Position numbers and translations under genes: made by a program. From Stratiolaelaps scimitus (taxonomy: Eukaryota; Arthropoda; Arachnida; Mesostigmata; Laelapidae), in the NCBI GenBank assembly GCA_019614645.1, contig JABWDB010000001.1, positions 9,469,501 through 9,533,500 on the forward strand: a stretch of 64,000 nucleotides of DNA, read 5' to 3'. Shown one piece after another: positions 37,489 to 50,032 of the stretch (its first letter is position 1; every line of letters starts with the position of its first letter). The notes below the pieces were generated by a model, which was given only the letters and a program-made list of their open reading frames with translations, made no database searches and was not told where the DNA came from.

Positions 37489-40400
37489 AGGAGATAAGAA
37501 GCATTTTCACAATGGCAGTTCTTCAACTTGGCCATATATTTCCGCGTCGACGGCTAACGATCAACCCTAACCGAACCAGCAAACGCAAATAACGATACGC
37601 GAGTTGATCGGGTCGTTCCGGGGGCGGCTGTGGTGCTCATTTCCAAAATAGGCACGTGCCCCTTACTCAATATGAATGATAACACTTAGTTTTCGCTTGA
37701 CCACATTCAGCTCCTTTACCTAATGGCCTCTCCGTTGTGCGGAGCTATTGAATGAACAACTCCACGATAAAGTGATGTGTTGCTGTATTTATAGTATATT
37801 TATAGTGTTGTATTCATGGCAGGTGATACGGTTACGAAAATCATACGCTTTCAAGGACAGCGATGACAGATGTTCGCCAGTCATGCACGCCGATAATCAC
37901 CGTAACGGCTTCGAAGGACGATTGATTTGATCATTAACATTAATAACCCGGCTATATAATTGAAACAACTGAGTGAACGCTTAGAGAACATAGTAGGTTC
38001 TAGATGACTCGATCGCTAAAGGTTGATTTATCATTTGTTTTCTCGATCTATTTGTCGTTTTCATGGTCGACCCTTGCTGCGAACCCAATACCCGGCCGTC
38101 ACCAGTTGTCGTCGCTTCCAATTTGCAGCAGCCCACAGCGGAGAACCGGAACGCTGTGCACTATACCTGTTCTCGGTGTTCATCCTGCCGGCCGCTCTTC
38201 ACTGCGCCGCGTTTCTGATCATGCTGGTGCGGATGCGAAGCCAGGATAGCGAGGAGTTCACCGCGCTCGTCGAAAGGGTACCAATAATGGCTATCTTTCA
38301 TATTGGAGATTTGACATATGAGTGTAGTATTTTTGGAGTAAAGTCCATTTTGCTGGCTGACTCAAAGTCAACATTGAGCGTCATTCGAATCGAGCGGCTC
38401 TCGACATCGCTTCATAAGACGGAGCCCTTAAATGCGAAGGTGCAACAATACGGATTGAACCGGGTGCACTTGTCTTTTTAGCATATACACAGGGGATAGA
38501 TATCGTTAAAGCTTGGGGGGCGGGGAAATAATGGCTGATCGTATCCGAGACTTTTACGGGCTTTCTTTATCACCGTTCGATGATGAAGCTCAGATGTCAG
38601 GCTGCGTTTTTGCGGTGTATCCATAAGTATATTGAGCTCTAGGATATCATAATTAAAATCATAGCCATGAACAGTTAATAAGTTAATGAAATACTGAATC
38701 ATGTCACGTTAAGGAGGTGGACTAATGAATGGGATACGTCATAGAAAAATGACTATCCATCTAGTCTACCTATTATATTTAGAAATTGAGAATCTTGTGC
38801 AGCCAATTCTATGAACATTGATATAACCTCGATGCAGATCATAATCATGTGGATACCTTCAATGGTGTAGTGATTACAACGAAATATGTTGTTGTACAAG
38901 TAATAACATATAATACGCTATGTTGTACAAGTCCATTTACTCGGACTGTATTAATGAAATAGTACATTTTACTAATTAGTTGTCCAAGCTAGTTCATCAT
39001 TGGCCAGATGGATATGTGTTCAAGGGGAGTTCAGAAGTGTGTTATGGACATGTGAACAGATGATCGGAAAACAGACCAGGCCAGACCTAGTGGTCATGTT
39101 CCTTTTGTGTAGAGAACGTTCCCCCATGAGTTGCGCTTCCGTACATATGAGGAGACACCGTCAGATGTCCAGGAAACGTCATCGAGATGTCAATCTTTAT
39201 AGACATGGCAACATACGGAGTCATCACCACTGCGGCGGTGTGGTATCTTCCCATATACGTACGCCGTGCCTATCAGAGTAACTGACCTTCTCAATGGCCC
39301 CCAGTGTACTACCATAGTACCGGCCAGATGGCGCCCTGCCAGACGAACGGCATGGCTTCTTGAGGTGAAGAGGTCGACCGGAGGTGCAGCAGGCGGTGGG
39401 AGGCCGATAGTGCCCCCCTCATGCTCGTCACTGCTGTGAGATTGTCGACGATATGTGTTGATATGTCGCTTGCCTGTCGTTCGTTGCTTGTCGCCACTTG
39501 CGTCGTCTATATCATGGTCAACGAGGGGGTAGGGGGGGGTGCCACGAAAAGTATGGGGACCGGAGACAACATCGAAAGCGACCTCGTCGATGTCCTCGGA
39601 TTTGCGATCCCTGTCTGTCCGGCGGGGCGTGCAGATGACAGCCATATCCTGCTTGTATCCTTTTCCATACAACACCAGTAGCAGCAGCAGCAGCCGCAGC
39701 ATCAGCCCATGTAGAGAAAGGCCCGGAGGCCGGGCAGCCGACCGCAGTCGACGATGTCAGCTACGAGGCCACTCGTTCCCCAAGCCCCTAAGTCGACTTC
39801 CTGCGGGCGGCTTGGCTCGTCGCTTCGGCCTGACTCCCGGCCGCCTCTTCGACCGCCCAGGGCATGGAGAGTCTCCACTGTCCAGCTGCGAAGCCATTGC
39901 TTCCCGTGGACACGGATGCAGATGCTAGTACCCCCATAGCAGGCAGTAGCCCAGTTGTAGCAAGCAGCATCCAATTTACACGGCGTTGCCTTCATACAGT
40001 CAGTTTTTTTAGAGTAGAGAGAGGATGGGTCCATACGAACGAGGCGAAGAGTGCTGGCCGCCATGATTCCGCATGGTGCCTCTACACTGACCAAACATGG
40101 AAGGCACAGTCGGAAATCCTATGAAGTATGGATTCGTGATGACGACATGTAGCTAGTGTGCGCCGACTCATACACTACCTACATGAGGTGAACCGAAAGG
40201 GTACGTTGAGTTCCGACTGCACCTATCTGATTTAGCAGCCAGGATGTATGGACAAGGTATGTCCCGTCTTATATGTCCCATAAGGTCAGCTAGATAGAAC
40301 ATGGGCTACCGAGAACGTAGGGGACAAGATGAATTTCACTCCGAACGGAGACATCGTGTGGGTCGGCACAGCAGGAGGGCTTAAGGAAGCTACAAGCGAA

Positions 40401-43400
40401 CTGGCGCTGCCAGCGAGTTTTGAACGAACGACGTGCACGAGGGCAGCCGAGGGCGGGGACGCTGCGATGTACAGGAGAACGAAGTGTACACGAATATATC
40501 CTATACCCGAAACCCCTTTGGTAGTGGTCCGGGGAGGGAGTCTCTGAGCTGCTTCAGGATTGAAACTTATTAGGCCTGGATTAGATGACTTGCCTCCTAG
40601 GCCTTACCTGAGCTAGAGTCTTTAACATCGGAGGCTCGTGTTAGCTTGACTGTCTGTCCTTGGTTGGTACTGACTTTAGGATCATTCTTAGGAAATTTAG
40701 GAACGGTGTTCCACAAACATAATGAAAATTTATCTAATTTAACATGAGGTTAAATTTAATTTCGTCCCGCTCTCCGAATAGCATTGTGTCTATATTGGGA
40801 GACCTTGAAGCTTAAGAAGGCTCGTCGAAAGAAATGTCTCCCGATGTTTGTCGTTTGAAATACTATTTGTAGTTCAATACTATTATATTGTGGGTAATCA
40901 TCACCACATCGTACGTATTCTCTCTTAAAGACGTTTGCGTAAATAGTTAGATTGTTCTAGCCCAATATTTAACAATGTTAGAGATCTACGACACTAAATC
41001 TATAACCATCTCATAGCTTTCTGCTACATAACATCATACCATCTGTTTCAAACTCTAGATCATTTTCGTCTCTGTTCAGTTGAAAGGCTCTCAGCCTGTC
41101 TCCCATCAGGCATTTATTGATACTAATCCGTGTACATTAGTACGAAAAATGTCAGGAGGAAAATGCACAGCTTCCTGAGAACGCGGCAAGATTTGTTTGA
41201 TTCAAACTTCGGATTTGTCGAGACTGGATTCTGCGCTAGTCACTGTAAATCACCGAATCAGTAATGTCACACAAGGATGATTTGTTCCCACCCGTTTTAA
41301 TCACTCACACCTGCATGTTTTTTTCAAATAAAAAAATATTTATATGAATGAAATATTAAAACACAAAAAAAATTCATTAATATAAATAAATAAGTATGAT
41401 CCCTGGGATTCATTGCATGTTGCCATCTGGCCTCGTCCCAGATTTCGGTTGGTGGTACTCAGTCTCTCCTTCAATTGGTCAAAATACATAACCCTAGCAG
41501 GCTTATATCAGGACAGTGTGCAGGTTAACTAAGTAACTTGAATTGTGTACTCCTCAAAAACCCCTCACCAACAGCAAGTGTATGGGGATGAGCATTGTTG
41601 GGGAGAAGCTACGCACGCGTACACTTGCTTGCACGACGCCACGTATCCAGATTCTCTGGCAAAAAAATTTACACACACATAAGGTGATTCCATCAAAATC
41701 CATATCTCCGGTTCGGTTGTTTCGCCTGGGCACAAATAGTTGTGACGCTGGCGCCTGTCAGGCTGCAAGTGAAGTTTGACCCATGTCTCATCAACCGTGA
41801 GAGAGTACGTTTCAGGACCGTTTTCGTCTTAAAATAATAACGGAAGTTCTGCTGACCACAAGGAACGCGAAACTCTTTTTTTCCGGCCGCAATTTGCGTA
41901 GCACCCATTTGGTTAGAATCTTCCATAATCCAGAGGATCGTCCTTGACGATACGCTGAGCCATGGAGTATGACAGTCCTGTGGCCCGCAAACGAGTGTAG
42001 GGACCATAGCCCTGAATACTGGAAACGCACTTGTAATTTGCCCACTGCTTCTTACCGGTTCTAGGCATCGCTCCGATAACTTCCAATTGCACTTGGCCGT
42101 TTGTATCTCCATCGTTTGTCGTTGAGGGAAGTTGACGTTTAAATTTCTTTCTTAAAATCAGATTGTCATTGCTCATTTGCATTTATGGGGTCCATCCAAC
42201 GAAGCAATGCGAAATCAGTACCGCATACCTTAAATGTTGGCTGAGAGTTAGCCCTGAAAATTTATTTCGACTTGTCGACAAATGTTCAACAGGTGTGTGA
42301 ACCTACATCTTCTTTTGTTTAGAAAATAACAGGGCCATCATCACAGACTGCCTTGTTGAAAATCGGGCGCTTGAAACAATGTAATATATATATATACATA
42401 TATATATTACAAACAGTGGCAAGACTCTACAGATACTTTTCGTGATTAAACCTCCCTTTTCCATAGCTAACCCTCAGCTGTGTTTCTTCTATGACAGAAA
42501 GAGCTCGGTACCGTATTGTAGCTTTGTGTCGAATAATTTTCAGGAGAAAGTCAGCAATTGTACTAACAGTCACTTGTAACTCATGAAATCTCTGAGAAAA
42601 CGGATTTCGCCCAGGACACTCCACCATCACGGCGTGCAACATCCTACTCCAAGAGGAACATCGCGTCATTTGACAAAAGGGGCAGGCTCTCTACATACTA
42701 TATGTATGTGTATTTCAAGTCGGCGTTGGATTAGGCTCCACGGGGCAAAAAGCTGGCAATGTGTGGAGTTCTATTGAACATGCTGCAGCTTATTATGGCT
42801 ATTTTAAAGCAGGACTTAGTGAAGATCGATTAGTGTCCCTTCATGCGAACTCCTGCTGTGGCCCAAGACGATCACTTGAGTCCACTGTCATTCTCGCTGC
42901 TTCTAAGCAATCTCCCGGTCCGAGTACAGGATAGGACTGACCATGTGAAGGTGCTGCCATACGCAGACGACCTTGTCATTTTTGATAAGAGTCGCTTTCA
43001 TGTTCAGCAAGTACTTGCGAGTCTGTCAGGATACGTCGGACTGACGATCAATATGGACAGGACAGAATCCATGAAGTTTCGCCGAGAACGACGCATCGCC
43101 ATGTCCGATCTGCTACACGTAGAGAGAGGTACGCTGAAGTCCGTCAACAGCTACACACACAACAGTACCTGGGTGTGATTATGCCAACAAACGATCATTC
43201 CTTCACTGAACAAATCATGGACAGAACGCGTCTTGTTTCACATCAAGATTGCGCCCGTTGCCTCGTACGGGCTCGAAGTGACTTGGGAACATCGTTCGCC
43301 CACACAGCTCGAACAGCTGGACCTAGTGAAGCCTGCGTTATGAGGTTACATGGTTCGGCGAGGAACAGATTGGTCTACCTCCTTGGCGACACTCAATTTG

Positions 43401-46400
43401 TTGGAGATCTGAGGCGTCGTTTTAAGCAACCAGTGACGCCAGCTCACTCAGATTTCATTGGGATGCGGGAAAGAAAGATGGTAGATATCGACCCGGGCAT
43501 TTTACAATACGGATGCGATGACCAACGATAAATGGAGGGGGGGGGGCACTCAGAACGAACCGATACATTGTAACTCGTCTCCCAATCCACGGTTTTCATC
43601 ACCAGGTTCAATGTGTGTCAGGACAGACAGATGGCTACCCAATACGAGCCCAACTCGAATTGATTGTGAAAATATTGCGACAACGTTAGCACCAGATATC
43701 ATCATCGGCGAATCATAATCATAAATATGCTTATTCTTCGATATGTATCCACCCGTCTCTATTTACACGAACTTACTGACTCCTCCACGTTTACAGTTTT
43801 ACCCCCTCTTTACTATTTCACTGTTGCTATGCCAGGTCATAAGGTACCTAGGTATACATAACACAATACCGTGTGAGCAAATGATGATTTATTTATATCT
43901 AAGAAAAACTTTAATCAAACAGAAATTAAAAATCCATATCCAATTCAACACATATACAATACTAAACGCGTTGCTCTCGTTTAAATGAACTATCCGTAAT
44001 GAACCTCCGTGGCTATTACCCCGATCATCCTCCAGTCTGATACCAAAACTCTATATTCAATTGGTATTGAATTGGTCACCCCAGTTATCCAAGGAAATAT
44101 ATCCAAGGAAATAAGGGTTTATCGATTTATTAAAGGAACTCCAATTTTGAAAATGCCGTCTCTAGGCGTTGTATAAGGAACGAAAGTTTTCCCGGGGATC
44201 AGCTGAATAAGAGGGATCCGTTTGACGCAGTGCTTCATAGATGACATAGGCAGCGATATTTTCTAGCCGTAAGTCACGAACGAATGCATTAGCACGTTGG
44301 CATGCATGCGAGGGACGCGTCGTTTGTATAATCTCGGTTAGCACGGATCGGTTGGCTTCGAGTACCTGTCTAGCTGCACGGGAAGGGGTGCTGAGATCAA
44401 GGTCGCTTTCACCATGATTCATTAGCTGTACAGCCGTACGTGCAGCCCTCATGGTTAATGGGGAACAGTTCTCCCGGCTGTGCTTGTGTATCAGGCCATG
44501 GAGCGTATTTAACGTATGACTTTATCTCGCCCTTCTCGCGTAAACGAGTTGTCGTTGTTACACGCTGAATTGTCGAATCTGCCGAACTTTTGCACTTATA
44601 GCTGGTGTTGGTTTTTGTTCGTTGCTATAGGCTAGTCGACGTACGAGTTATGTATATGCGTGGCTAAACTCCATAGAATTTGTGAAAACCTGCTCTTAAC
44701 CTGCTGGCAGCACTAACCGAGTGGCTGCGACTATTTTTGTTGTTGTGCTCACGACGGAGTTGAGCGTGAGTTATTCCGTGGAGGAGTAATTATTTACGTA
44801 TTATTATGACTAGCGAACGGAATTGCTCATCTCGTATGCACCTATTTACTCACCATGGGCACGGATTCCTTCGACAGGTGTTCCTCCAAACGACATCGGT
44901 GTGGCAGATTGCCCGTAAAAAAATTCAGAAGCGTCTTCGGGCCGTGTACGTGCTCGGTCTCATGTGGATCATGTTGGCGCTATCGGCAAACGTTATCAAC
45001 ATACTGTATCGCCTCAAGGAAGAACAAATCAACTGCACCCGGCACGACTCGTTCATTCTGTGCTTCTTAGTGCTTGGTAGGTGCCAGACTTGGACTTGCG
45101 ATTTCAGATGGTGTCCTAGGTACTCACAGACGCATATACCTGATATAATTAAGTGCAGTGTTTGTGCTCAGTATTATCGATCGCACTTGCTAGAGTGTCA
45201 TTTGTGTCGCTGTTGACTAGTAAATACGCCATTGGAACATCGGGTGAACTCGTTCTTCGCATGGCAAGAGGTTGAGATTAATATTATATAGTATTGTGCC
45301 CAGATTCCAGCGATTAGTTCGCTAACTTCGTTTATTCGCGATGCTCATAAAATTGTGGATTATTTTAGCGTTCATGCTAGCGTTCAATGTTTCAATGGCC
45401 GAAATGTCTCTGCTTCGTGGAAAATGTCATCATGTGTATATGACTCTCATACATTTCGTGAAGGTGGTTTGTGTACGATACGAATATATCTTAATTACCG
45501 CCGTCGACATTAACCAAGACAAAACTTCACATCAAAGCAAATACTTCCTTGGGACCATGTGGATTATGGAACGATGGAATATCATTAGAACAGGTTGGTT
45601 ATCGAATACTTAGGGAGATACCGGATAGTTGCTAGTGATTCATTTGAGCAATCGCAACACGATGCAGGGAGTCACAGCAGATTGCTGAGCCAATCGGATC
45701 CCAGTTCGGCGAGACCTAATCCTCGGTGAACAGGCGACCATCCGCAGGTGGCCTTGAGTGCCCCTATAAATGCTATCGATACACAACACCTCACCAGAAA
45801 GCTCGTATAATAATCAAAGCCAAGCGTTTAGGTAGGCTTTTTAAGTAAAAATAGAACGAAGCTTGGGTGAGACCGTTTATGAGGCCACCTTCTGGTTGAT
45901 CGATCGTATCATATATAATATATACATAAATAGTTCCGAGATATATACTATACATGTAGAGCTGAATGCATGAACACATGGTTCAGCTTGCTTAACGAGT
46001 CGTGTGAATAAGTTTGTTGATTTCTCAGTTTGTCTAAAATATTAATCATTCACATATGGTGATATCTGTTGAGGATTCACCCAATTTTGCCCTCCTCTCA
46101 TTTTCGATGGATTGATTACTATGCGAAATATGAATCGCACTAGTAATTTAGGAAGGCGTTTTACCCTATTTGGAACTTCGAGCGTTTGTTTCACGACGCC
46201 TTGGCGGGACCCCTGACCGTACTACAGTATTCTAAACGGCCGAAGTCAGGCGAACCAGTTACGTTTCAGTGCGTAATAATAATATCTTATATGTGTAACG
46301 GTATCTATTATAGATTAAGGTGCAGCTGACATTTGTCACGAACAAGATGAGTTATGATATAGTCGAACACCAAATACCCCGTTTAGAAATTAGCGCGCAT

Positions 46401-48297
46401 CGTCGCCTAAGCCCGGACGAGTGAAAGTAAAGCAACCGTCTTAACTCGACACATTTTAACCCAAAATGCTAATGCGATGGGACGGAGATAGTTGCAATTA
46501 ATTAAAAAATAATTCACCTTTTGCTAGAAAAATGATGATTGAGGTCTATCGAAGAATAGAACTGTCGCGCAACGGGCCGGCACAATTAAAATCTTTGACC
46601 CCGAAGGCGCGTTGTTCCCCTATATTTTGTGCACGATTTCAATAGAATCGCTGTCAGGTATCGACAATTTCGAGCGGCTCGAAACCCTGATTGAATAGTC
46701 AGTGCCGTCAATCAAGGAGACGGAGAAATCCGCTTAGAGTTACAATGAGTTGGTCGGCCTATGCGATACGAAAAGTCTCGAGATCTCCCTGCAGACTTAG
46801 GCCAAGATGTCAACGACGATTGAGCAAATCGGCGAATTCGCCCGATCCACTTCGGCTCCCTTCGCCGGCGAAGAAAGCTGCCTCTCTTCGGTGTCCTCTG
46901 GAGTTCGACAGTTGACAGAAAAAAGAAATTCGCCTTTGTGATGAGGCCGTTCGATTCGCTCGCTCACGGCCAAGAACCTCTTGTGAGCAACGTGAGTTCG
47001 TCGGGCCAACTCGAACGGGATGGGTTTCCTCCGGGGCCTTTTCGACCTTTTTTTTCTATTGCGTGCCTTCAGATACTGATAGATTAGAGTGCTGATCTCG
47101 CGAAACGGTAATTCCTACACTGTACGACTCGCGTCAACTATAGGTCAGAAGACTTCAGCTTTCGACAGGCCACGTCGACTCTCGGTCTAGTAATAATCAG
47201 CCTTTCGTTGCGTAGTCTGCCTTGTCTTAATGCTGAGACGGACGGCCAATGGCTATCCTTTAGGTCAACATATATATATATATATATATATATAGGGAAC
47301 TACGCGGAGTGTCTCTATCGCATCAACCTTGCCAACGTGATAGACATATATATGCAGCTAAAAGGTGTTTTTCGTTATGCAATCTTTTTAACATTATAAT
47401 ATTATTAATATGATGATTGTCCAAGATCATATGCAAGGACTATACGCGCCACACTACGTACGATGGTGTACTATGGACATGCATCACAAGCTTTGACTCG
47501 CTTTCTGATAAGTTTGCTTCAACCCGAATGTGCGATTTTATGCCATTGAGCGCATTCAATACTATGGTTACTCTGCACATTCTCTTGTTGAAGCAGTCCT
47601 CGAATCAGTCTGTTAGCAGTAACCAAAAAACTGTTAAAGGATCCAGCTTCTACATGGCTACGTTTCCAGCGGCTGATAACGTACTAATGTGAATATGGCA
47701 TGTATTGTAGGCATCTACATTTCGTTTATGGTTAGTCTGCTAGAGGTTCATAATGATCTGGGTATAACACCGTCCATCTTCCCTCTCCTGGCAAAGTGGC
47801 AGTCGGTAGTTTACGCGCCACAAAGCAGCTCTTCTTTAGTTCGGTTTACCTCACAATGTCGGTCGATCTGCGTACAACTCATGAAAAAAATTCCCAATGG
47901 CTAGGTGACATACTCCTGGATGAATGTCCTCTAATTTGTCTCGCCCTATATCCGTGCTGATTAGCAGTTAGTGTCATGGTTAGACATAATCGATAACATT
48001 CGCCGAAATCCTACCCTTCCTTTTCTTAGGACTCCTTACACATGACGTGGCCTCGATGTGTGTGGCGGTTGCGTACACCATTCACTGCCAACTGGCCATT
48101 GTCTATGTGCAAAATCTTCAGACGCTGGTACGCGACGGTAAGATCTCGCTGTTGGCGTTTTATAAAGGCACCTGTGAAGCTACCTGTACGATTCGACAGG
48201 TCAACGGTCTGCAATCAACGGCCGTTTTTCTCCAGACGATGTGGCTACTCGTCAGGACGCTGGCATCGATTGTTAGTTTATGCCTTTAAGATCCTTG

Positions 48298-48328
<31 letters not shown>

Positions 48329-49562
48329 TATTAACACTATTGTATCACCTAGATGAATCGTAGAAAAAACATCTCGCTTATGTATTCTATAATAATAGAT
48401 AATAGTTCGGCAACAGCTCTGCTGCAGTTCGATAGAATTCTCCGGTAACGTCTGATACGACGATTTCGACATAGATTCATGTCGCTCTGCAAGCGATTGC
48501 ATATTCAGACAAACAATGCTGACATAAACGTCAAATTTTGCAGATAGGCTTTGTGCAATCGATTGATTCGGAGGACTACTTTCGCCTGGGTGTGGCCACC
48601 GTCTCAGTGCTCGTGTGGGGATCGTTGCTCGTGGTGCCTCTATGCCAGGCCGCGAGATTGAGCGAAATCTGCAAAGGGGTGAAAGATCTTGGCAGGGAAC
48701 TTCGATCACGACCGCTTGTTTTCCAGGTACGACGGGCGAACTTTAGCAGCGATTTGCCATCCGTTATCAGATAACGATGTGGGAGGTGTTTCCAAAGAAG
48801 GGATATGCTTGCCGAAGCGAATTTTCAATATAGAAAGCACATCCTTTCATCCGTATTATCAGGTTCTATGCACCAGGCCTTAGCCAATACTCATATACTA
48901 TATCTACCTATTCCGGAACGGCAGTCGCTTTGAGCAGTTCGACAAGATCTTTGCTACACACATCCCTGTAAATTGAGATAAGAATTATTTATAGTAGGCA
49001 ATCATGTAAAAGCGACTGGATCGTTACTCTCATCAGAGTCCTTCTACTTGCTTGCTGCGAAATTGAAAACCTGCCTTTTACCCAGCGCTGCCAGCTTTTT
49101 GCCAGCGATAGCTGACGATATCATTAATAAACGGTGTTCCATTGCATCTTAGCCAACGAGCGTTGAAAGGCTACCCGACAGGCGTTACGCGTACAGCCTA
49201 AAGACAACTCGGGGAGGGACCCTCATCAATCGGTTCGATGAAAATGAAAAAAAATGAAATGAAAAAAAAAGAAAAAAAAACTGCCGATCGGTTTTGTCTA
49301 TAGGTAGTCGCTCGTGAGCAACTTAAGCGGATGCGCGTTTAATGAACTAATTTGCTTCTTTTTTTTATTTTGGCTCCTTTTTCGAGAACCGCAGGAAACG
49401 TCGTTACAAGAACTCGACTCCCTCGTTCTGTTTACAGCCAACTTCGATCTGACAGCTGAACTCTGCTCGATTCGAATAACAAAGGAACGCCTGACGCTCT
49501 GCTGTTTCATCATCTCTGTAGCGATCTATGGATCGGCTCACTTTGACCTGTTGCACTTTTGA
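32391..49562 (+). CDS. Gustatory-receptor-like chemoreceptor, eight exons
   Basis: This is a seven-transmembrane chemoreceptor of the arthropod gustatory receptor (GR) family, probably a ligand-gated channel in sensory neurons. Exons are 32391-32552, 32838-33070, 38106-38277, 44878-45076, 47711-47761, 48030-48271, 48544-48726 and 49395-49562. All introns are GT-AG and all phases match (0,2,0,1,1,0,0), giving 469 aa, a normal GR length. Hydrophobic segments lie at about 98-122, 150-173, 211-232, 245-266, then two or three in exons 6-7, with the last in exon 8. Exon 2 has a GR-like N-terminal layout (RLLAWIGWNPL before TM1). The C-terminal exon (LFTANFDLTAELCSIRIT, then a terminal helix) fits the GR TM7 exon. 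The insect TYhhhhhQF signature is degenerate here: IYGSAHFDLLHF. Poly(A) signal AATAAA is at 49622-49627. Introns 2 and 3 are 5.0 and 6.6 kb. The frame is open upstream of the ATG to an acceptor at 32327, so the start is uncertain. The ligand is unknown. Confidence 0.85.
33071..38105 (+). other. Intron 2 of the chemoreceptor gene
   Basis: A 5-kb intron. It contains a C run at 35887-35901, a CpG-richer stretch at 36030-36650 with a CAG/CAA array (36401-36440), (TA)n at 37052-37074, and (CA)n followed by (TA)n at 37444-37485. A 55-codon open frame at 36305-36472 encodes a Ser/Asn/Asp-rich tail driven by the triplet repeat. No other gene is seen. Confidence 0.7.
37444..37485. repeat. Compound (CA)n(TA)n microsatellite
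   Basis: A short CA run passes directly into about 15 TA units. Confidence 0.95.
41540..42185 (-). pseudogene. Decayed mariner/Tc1-type transposase, copy 2
   Basis: This is homologous along its length to the copy at 25.0-25.9 kb, but on the minus strand. Recognisable pieces are a basic N-terminal region with LSYSMAQRIVKDDP, LTKWVLRKLRPEKKSF, QQNFRYYFKTKTVLKRTL, a shifted remnant of the DETW segment, and the GETTEPEIW segment. The frame shifts at least three times. The central and C-terminal third is mostly deleted: the sequence passes from MDFDGI-like bases into a short remnant around 41570-41660. It is non-functional. Confidence 0.85.
42216..42260 (-). repeat. Flanking fragment of mariner copy 2, shared with 30669-30712
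   Basis: This lies just outside the presumed start of the transposase fossil and matches the isolated fragment at 30669-30712 (common core TTAAATGTTGGCTGAGAG). Confidence 0.6.
42381..42410. repeat. Near-perfect AT palindrome
   Basis: GTAATATATATATATACATA runs into its near reverse complement ending TATTAC over 30 bases, so it can form a cruciform or hairpin. It may be a TA microsatellite with symmetric flanks. Confidence 0.7.
42775..43540 (+). pseudogene. Non-LTR retrotransposon reverse transcriptase fragment
   Basis: This is part of a LINE-type reverse transcriptase. The piece at 42843-43178 has LSPLSFSLLLSNLPVR followed by the catalytic motif YADDLVIF and GLTINMDRTESMKF. A following frame (43175-43531) continues with the thumb and connection region (ASYGLEV- and LLGDTQF-like pieces). 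At least two frameshifts are needed to read through, the N-terminal fingers domain is missing and no endonuclease is seen. It is a 5'-truncated, decayed copy in chemoreceptor intron 3. The clade cannot be decided from this piece. Confidence 0.88.
44105..44158 (-). repeat. SINE-type 3' tail behind an antisense coding fragment
   Basis: On the minus strand the sequence after the stop of the 44162-44521 frame includes CAAAATTGGAGTTCCTTTAA followed by TAAATCGATAAACCC. It aligns with the tails at 23092-23153 and 61486-61547 (shared core CCTTTAATAAA, then AATAAACC or a variant). Confidence 0.6.
44162..44521 (-). pseudogene. Antisense coding fragment, probable mobile-element protein remnant
   Basis: The frame is open for about 120 codons upstream of a TAG at 44162-44164. 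The ATG at 44452 gives 96 aa, but the frame is open from about 44521 and the extra part (LNTLHGLIHKHSRENCSPLT) reads like protein too. Composition and codon use are more coding-like than nearby shadows. Notable pieces are RAARTAVQLMNHG, SRAARQVL and SADPRENFRSLYNA. The LHGLI.KHSRENCSPLT start loosely recalls the C-terminal region of P-element-like transposases, but this is a weak resemblance. A SINE-type tail follows at once. I do not recognise the family with certainty. Confidence 0.4.
45077..47710 (+). other. Intron 4 of the chemoreceptor gene
   Basis: A 2.6-kb intron without a recognised gene. It contains (TA)n at 47271-47294. A short open stretch at 45341-45613 has hydrophobic and Met-rich composition but no phase-compatible splice sites that would place it in the receptor. 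Confidence 0.6.
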
Positions 49563-49621
49563 CTGCCAATAGCTCATTCAAGATAAAAGTATCCGCCCAC
49601 CGTTCAGATAACGAGACGTGG

Positions 49622-49627
49622 AATAAA
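49622..49627 (+). promoter_or_regulatory. Candidate poly(A) signal of the chemoreceptor gene
   Basis: AATAAA 60 bases after the stop codon on the same strand. Confidence 0.55.
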
Positions 49628-49987
49628 TAGGAGTGTAATTTATTGCAGGAAATAGATGGGCGTCATTGAATGATTCATATCTCATGTTTCGGCGTATGAG
49701 ATCGAGTACAAGTGCAGACAAAACTCTACAACTATACAGAATATAGAATCACTGTAAAAGTACCGAGAAGACGTGGGACACTTTTCCGTATCATGGTCAC
49801 AGAGTGGCGGAGATCTCTACCCGACTAAGCCAAACACTAGGCAGTGCTTTGCTACGACTCGTATAGAATCCGGCGTCGGTAGGATTTTTTACAATACATT
49901 ATAACTTTTCGGCCACTCTCGAAATGAAACACCCCTGCGACAGGACCGAGAACGAGCCAACGTTAGATAATAGTTACAACAAATATG

Positions 49988-49994
<7 letters not shown>

Positions 49995-50030
<36 letters not shown>
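49995..50030. repeat. (TA)n microsatellite
   Basis: About 18 uninterrupted TA units. Confidence 0.97.

Positions 50031-50032
<2 letters not shown>

Larger units (their letters stand above)
38278..44877 (+). other. Intron 3 of the chemoreceptor gene, rich in dead mobile elements
   Basis: A 6.6-kb intron. It hosts a mariner-type fossil (minus), a non-LTR reverse transcriptase fragment (plus), and an antisense coding fragment with a SINE-type tail (minus). A GC-richer stretch at 39250-40100 carries a 170-codon antisense frame (39190-39702) with a Leu-rich start. It has no recognised family and shares its bases with other open frames, so it is not called. Confidence 0.7.

Noticed and set aside
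39190..39702. 170-codon antisense frame with a Leu-rich, signal-peptide-like start in receptor intron 3
   Set aside because: The leucine run comes from a GCA/CAG triplet repeat, no family is recognised, and overlapping frames on the other strand are equally open.
45341..45613. Hydrophobic frame in receptor intron 4, considered as an extra receptor exon
   Set aside because: Exon 4 (phase 1) joins exon 5 at 47711 exactly, and this stretch has no acceptor/donor pair that keeps both phases.
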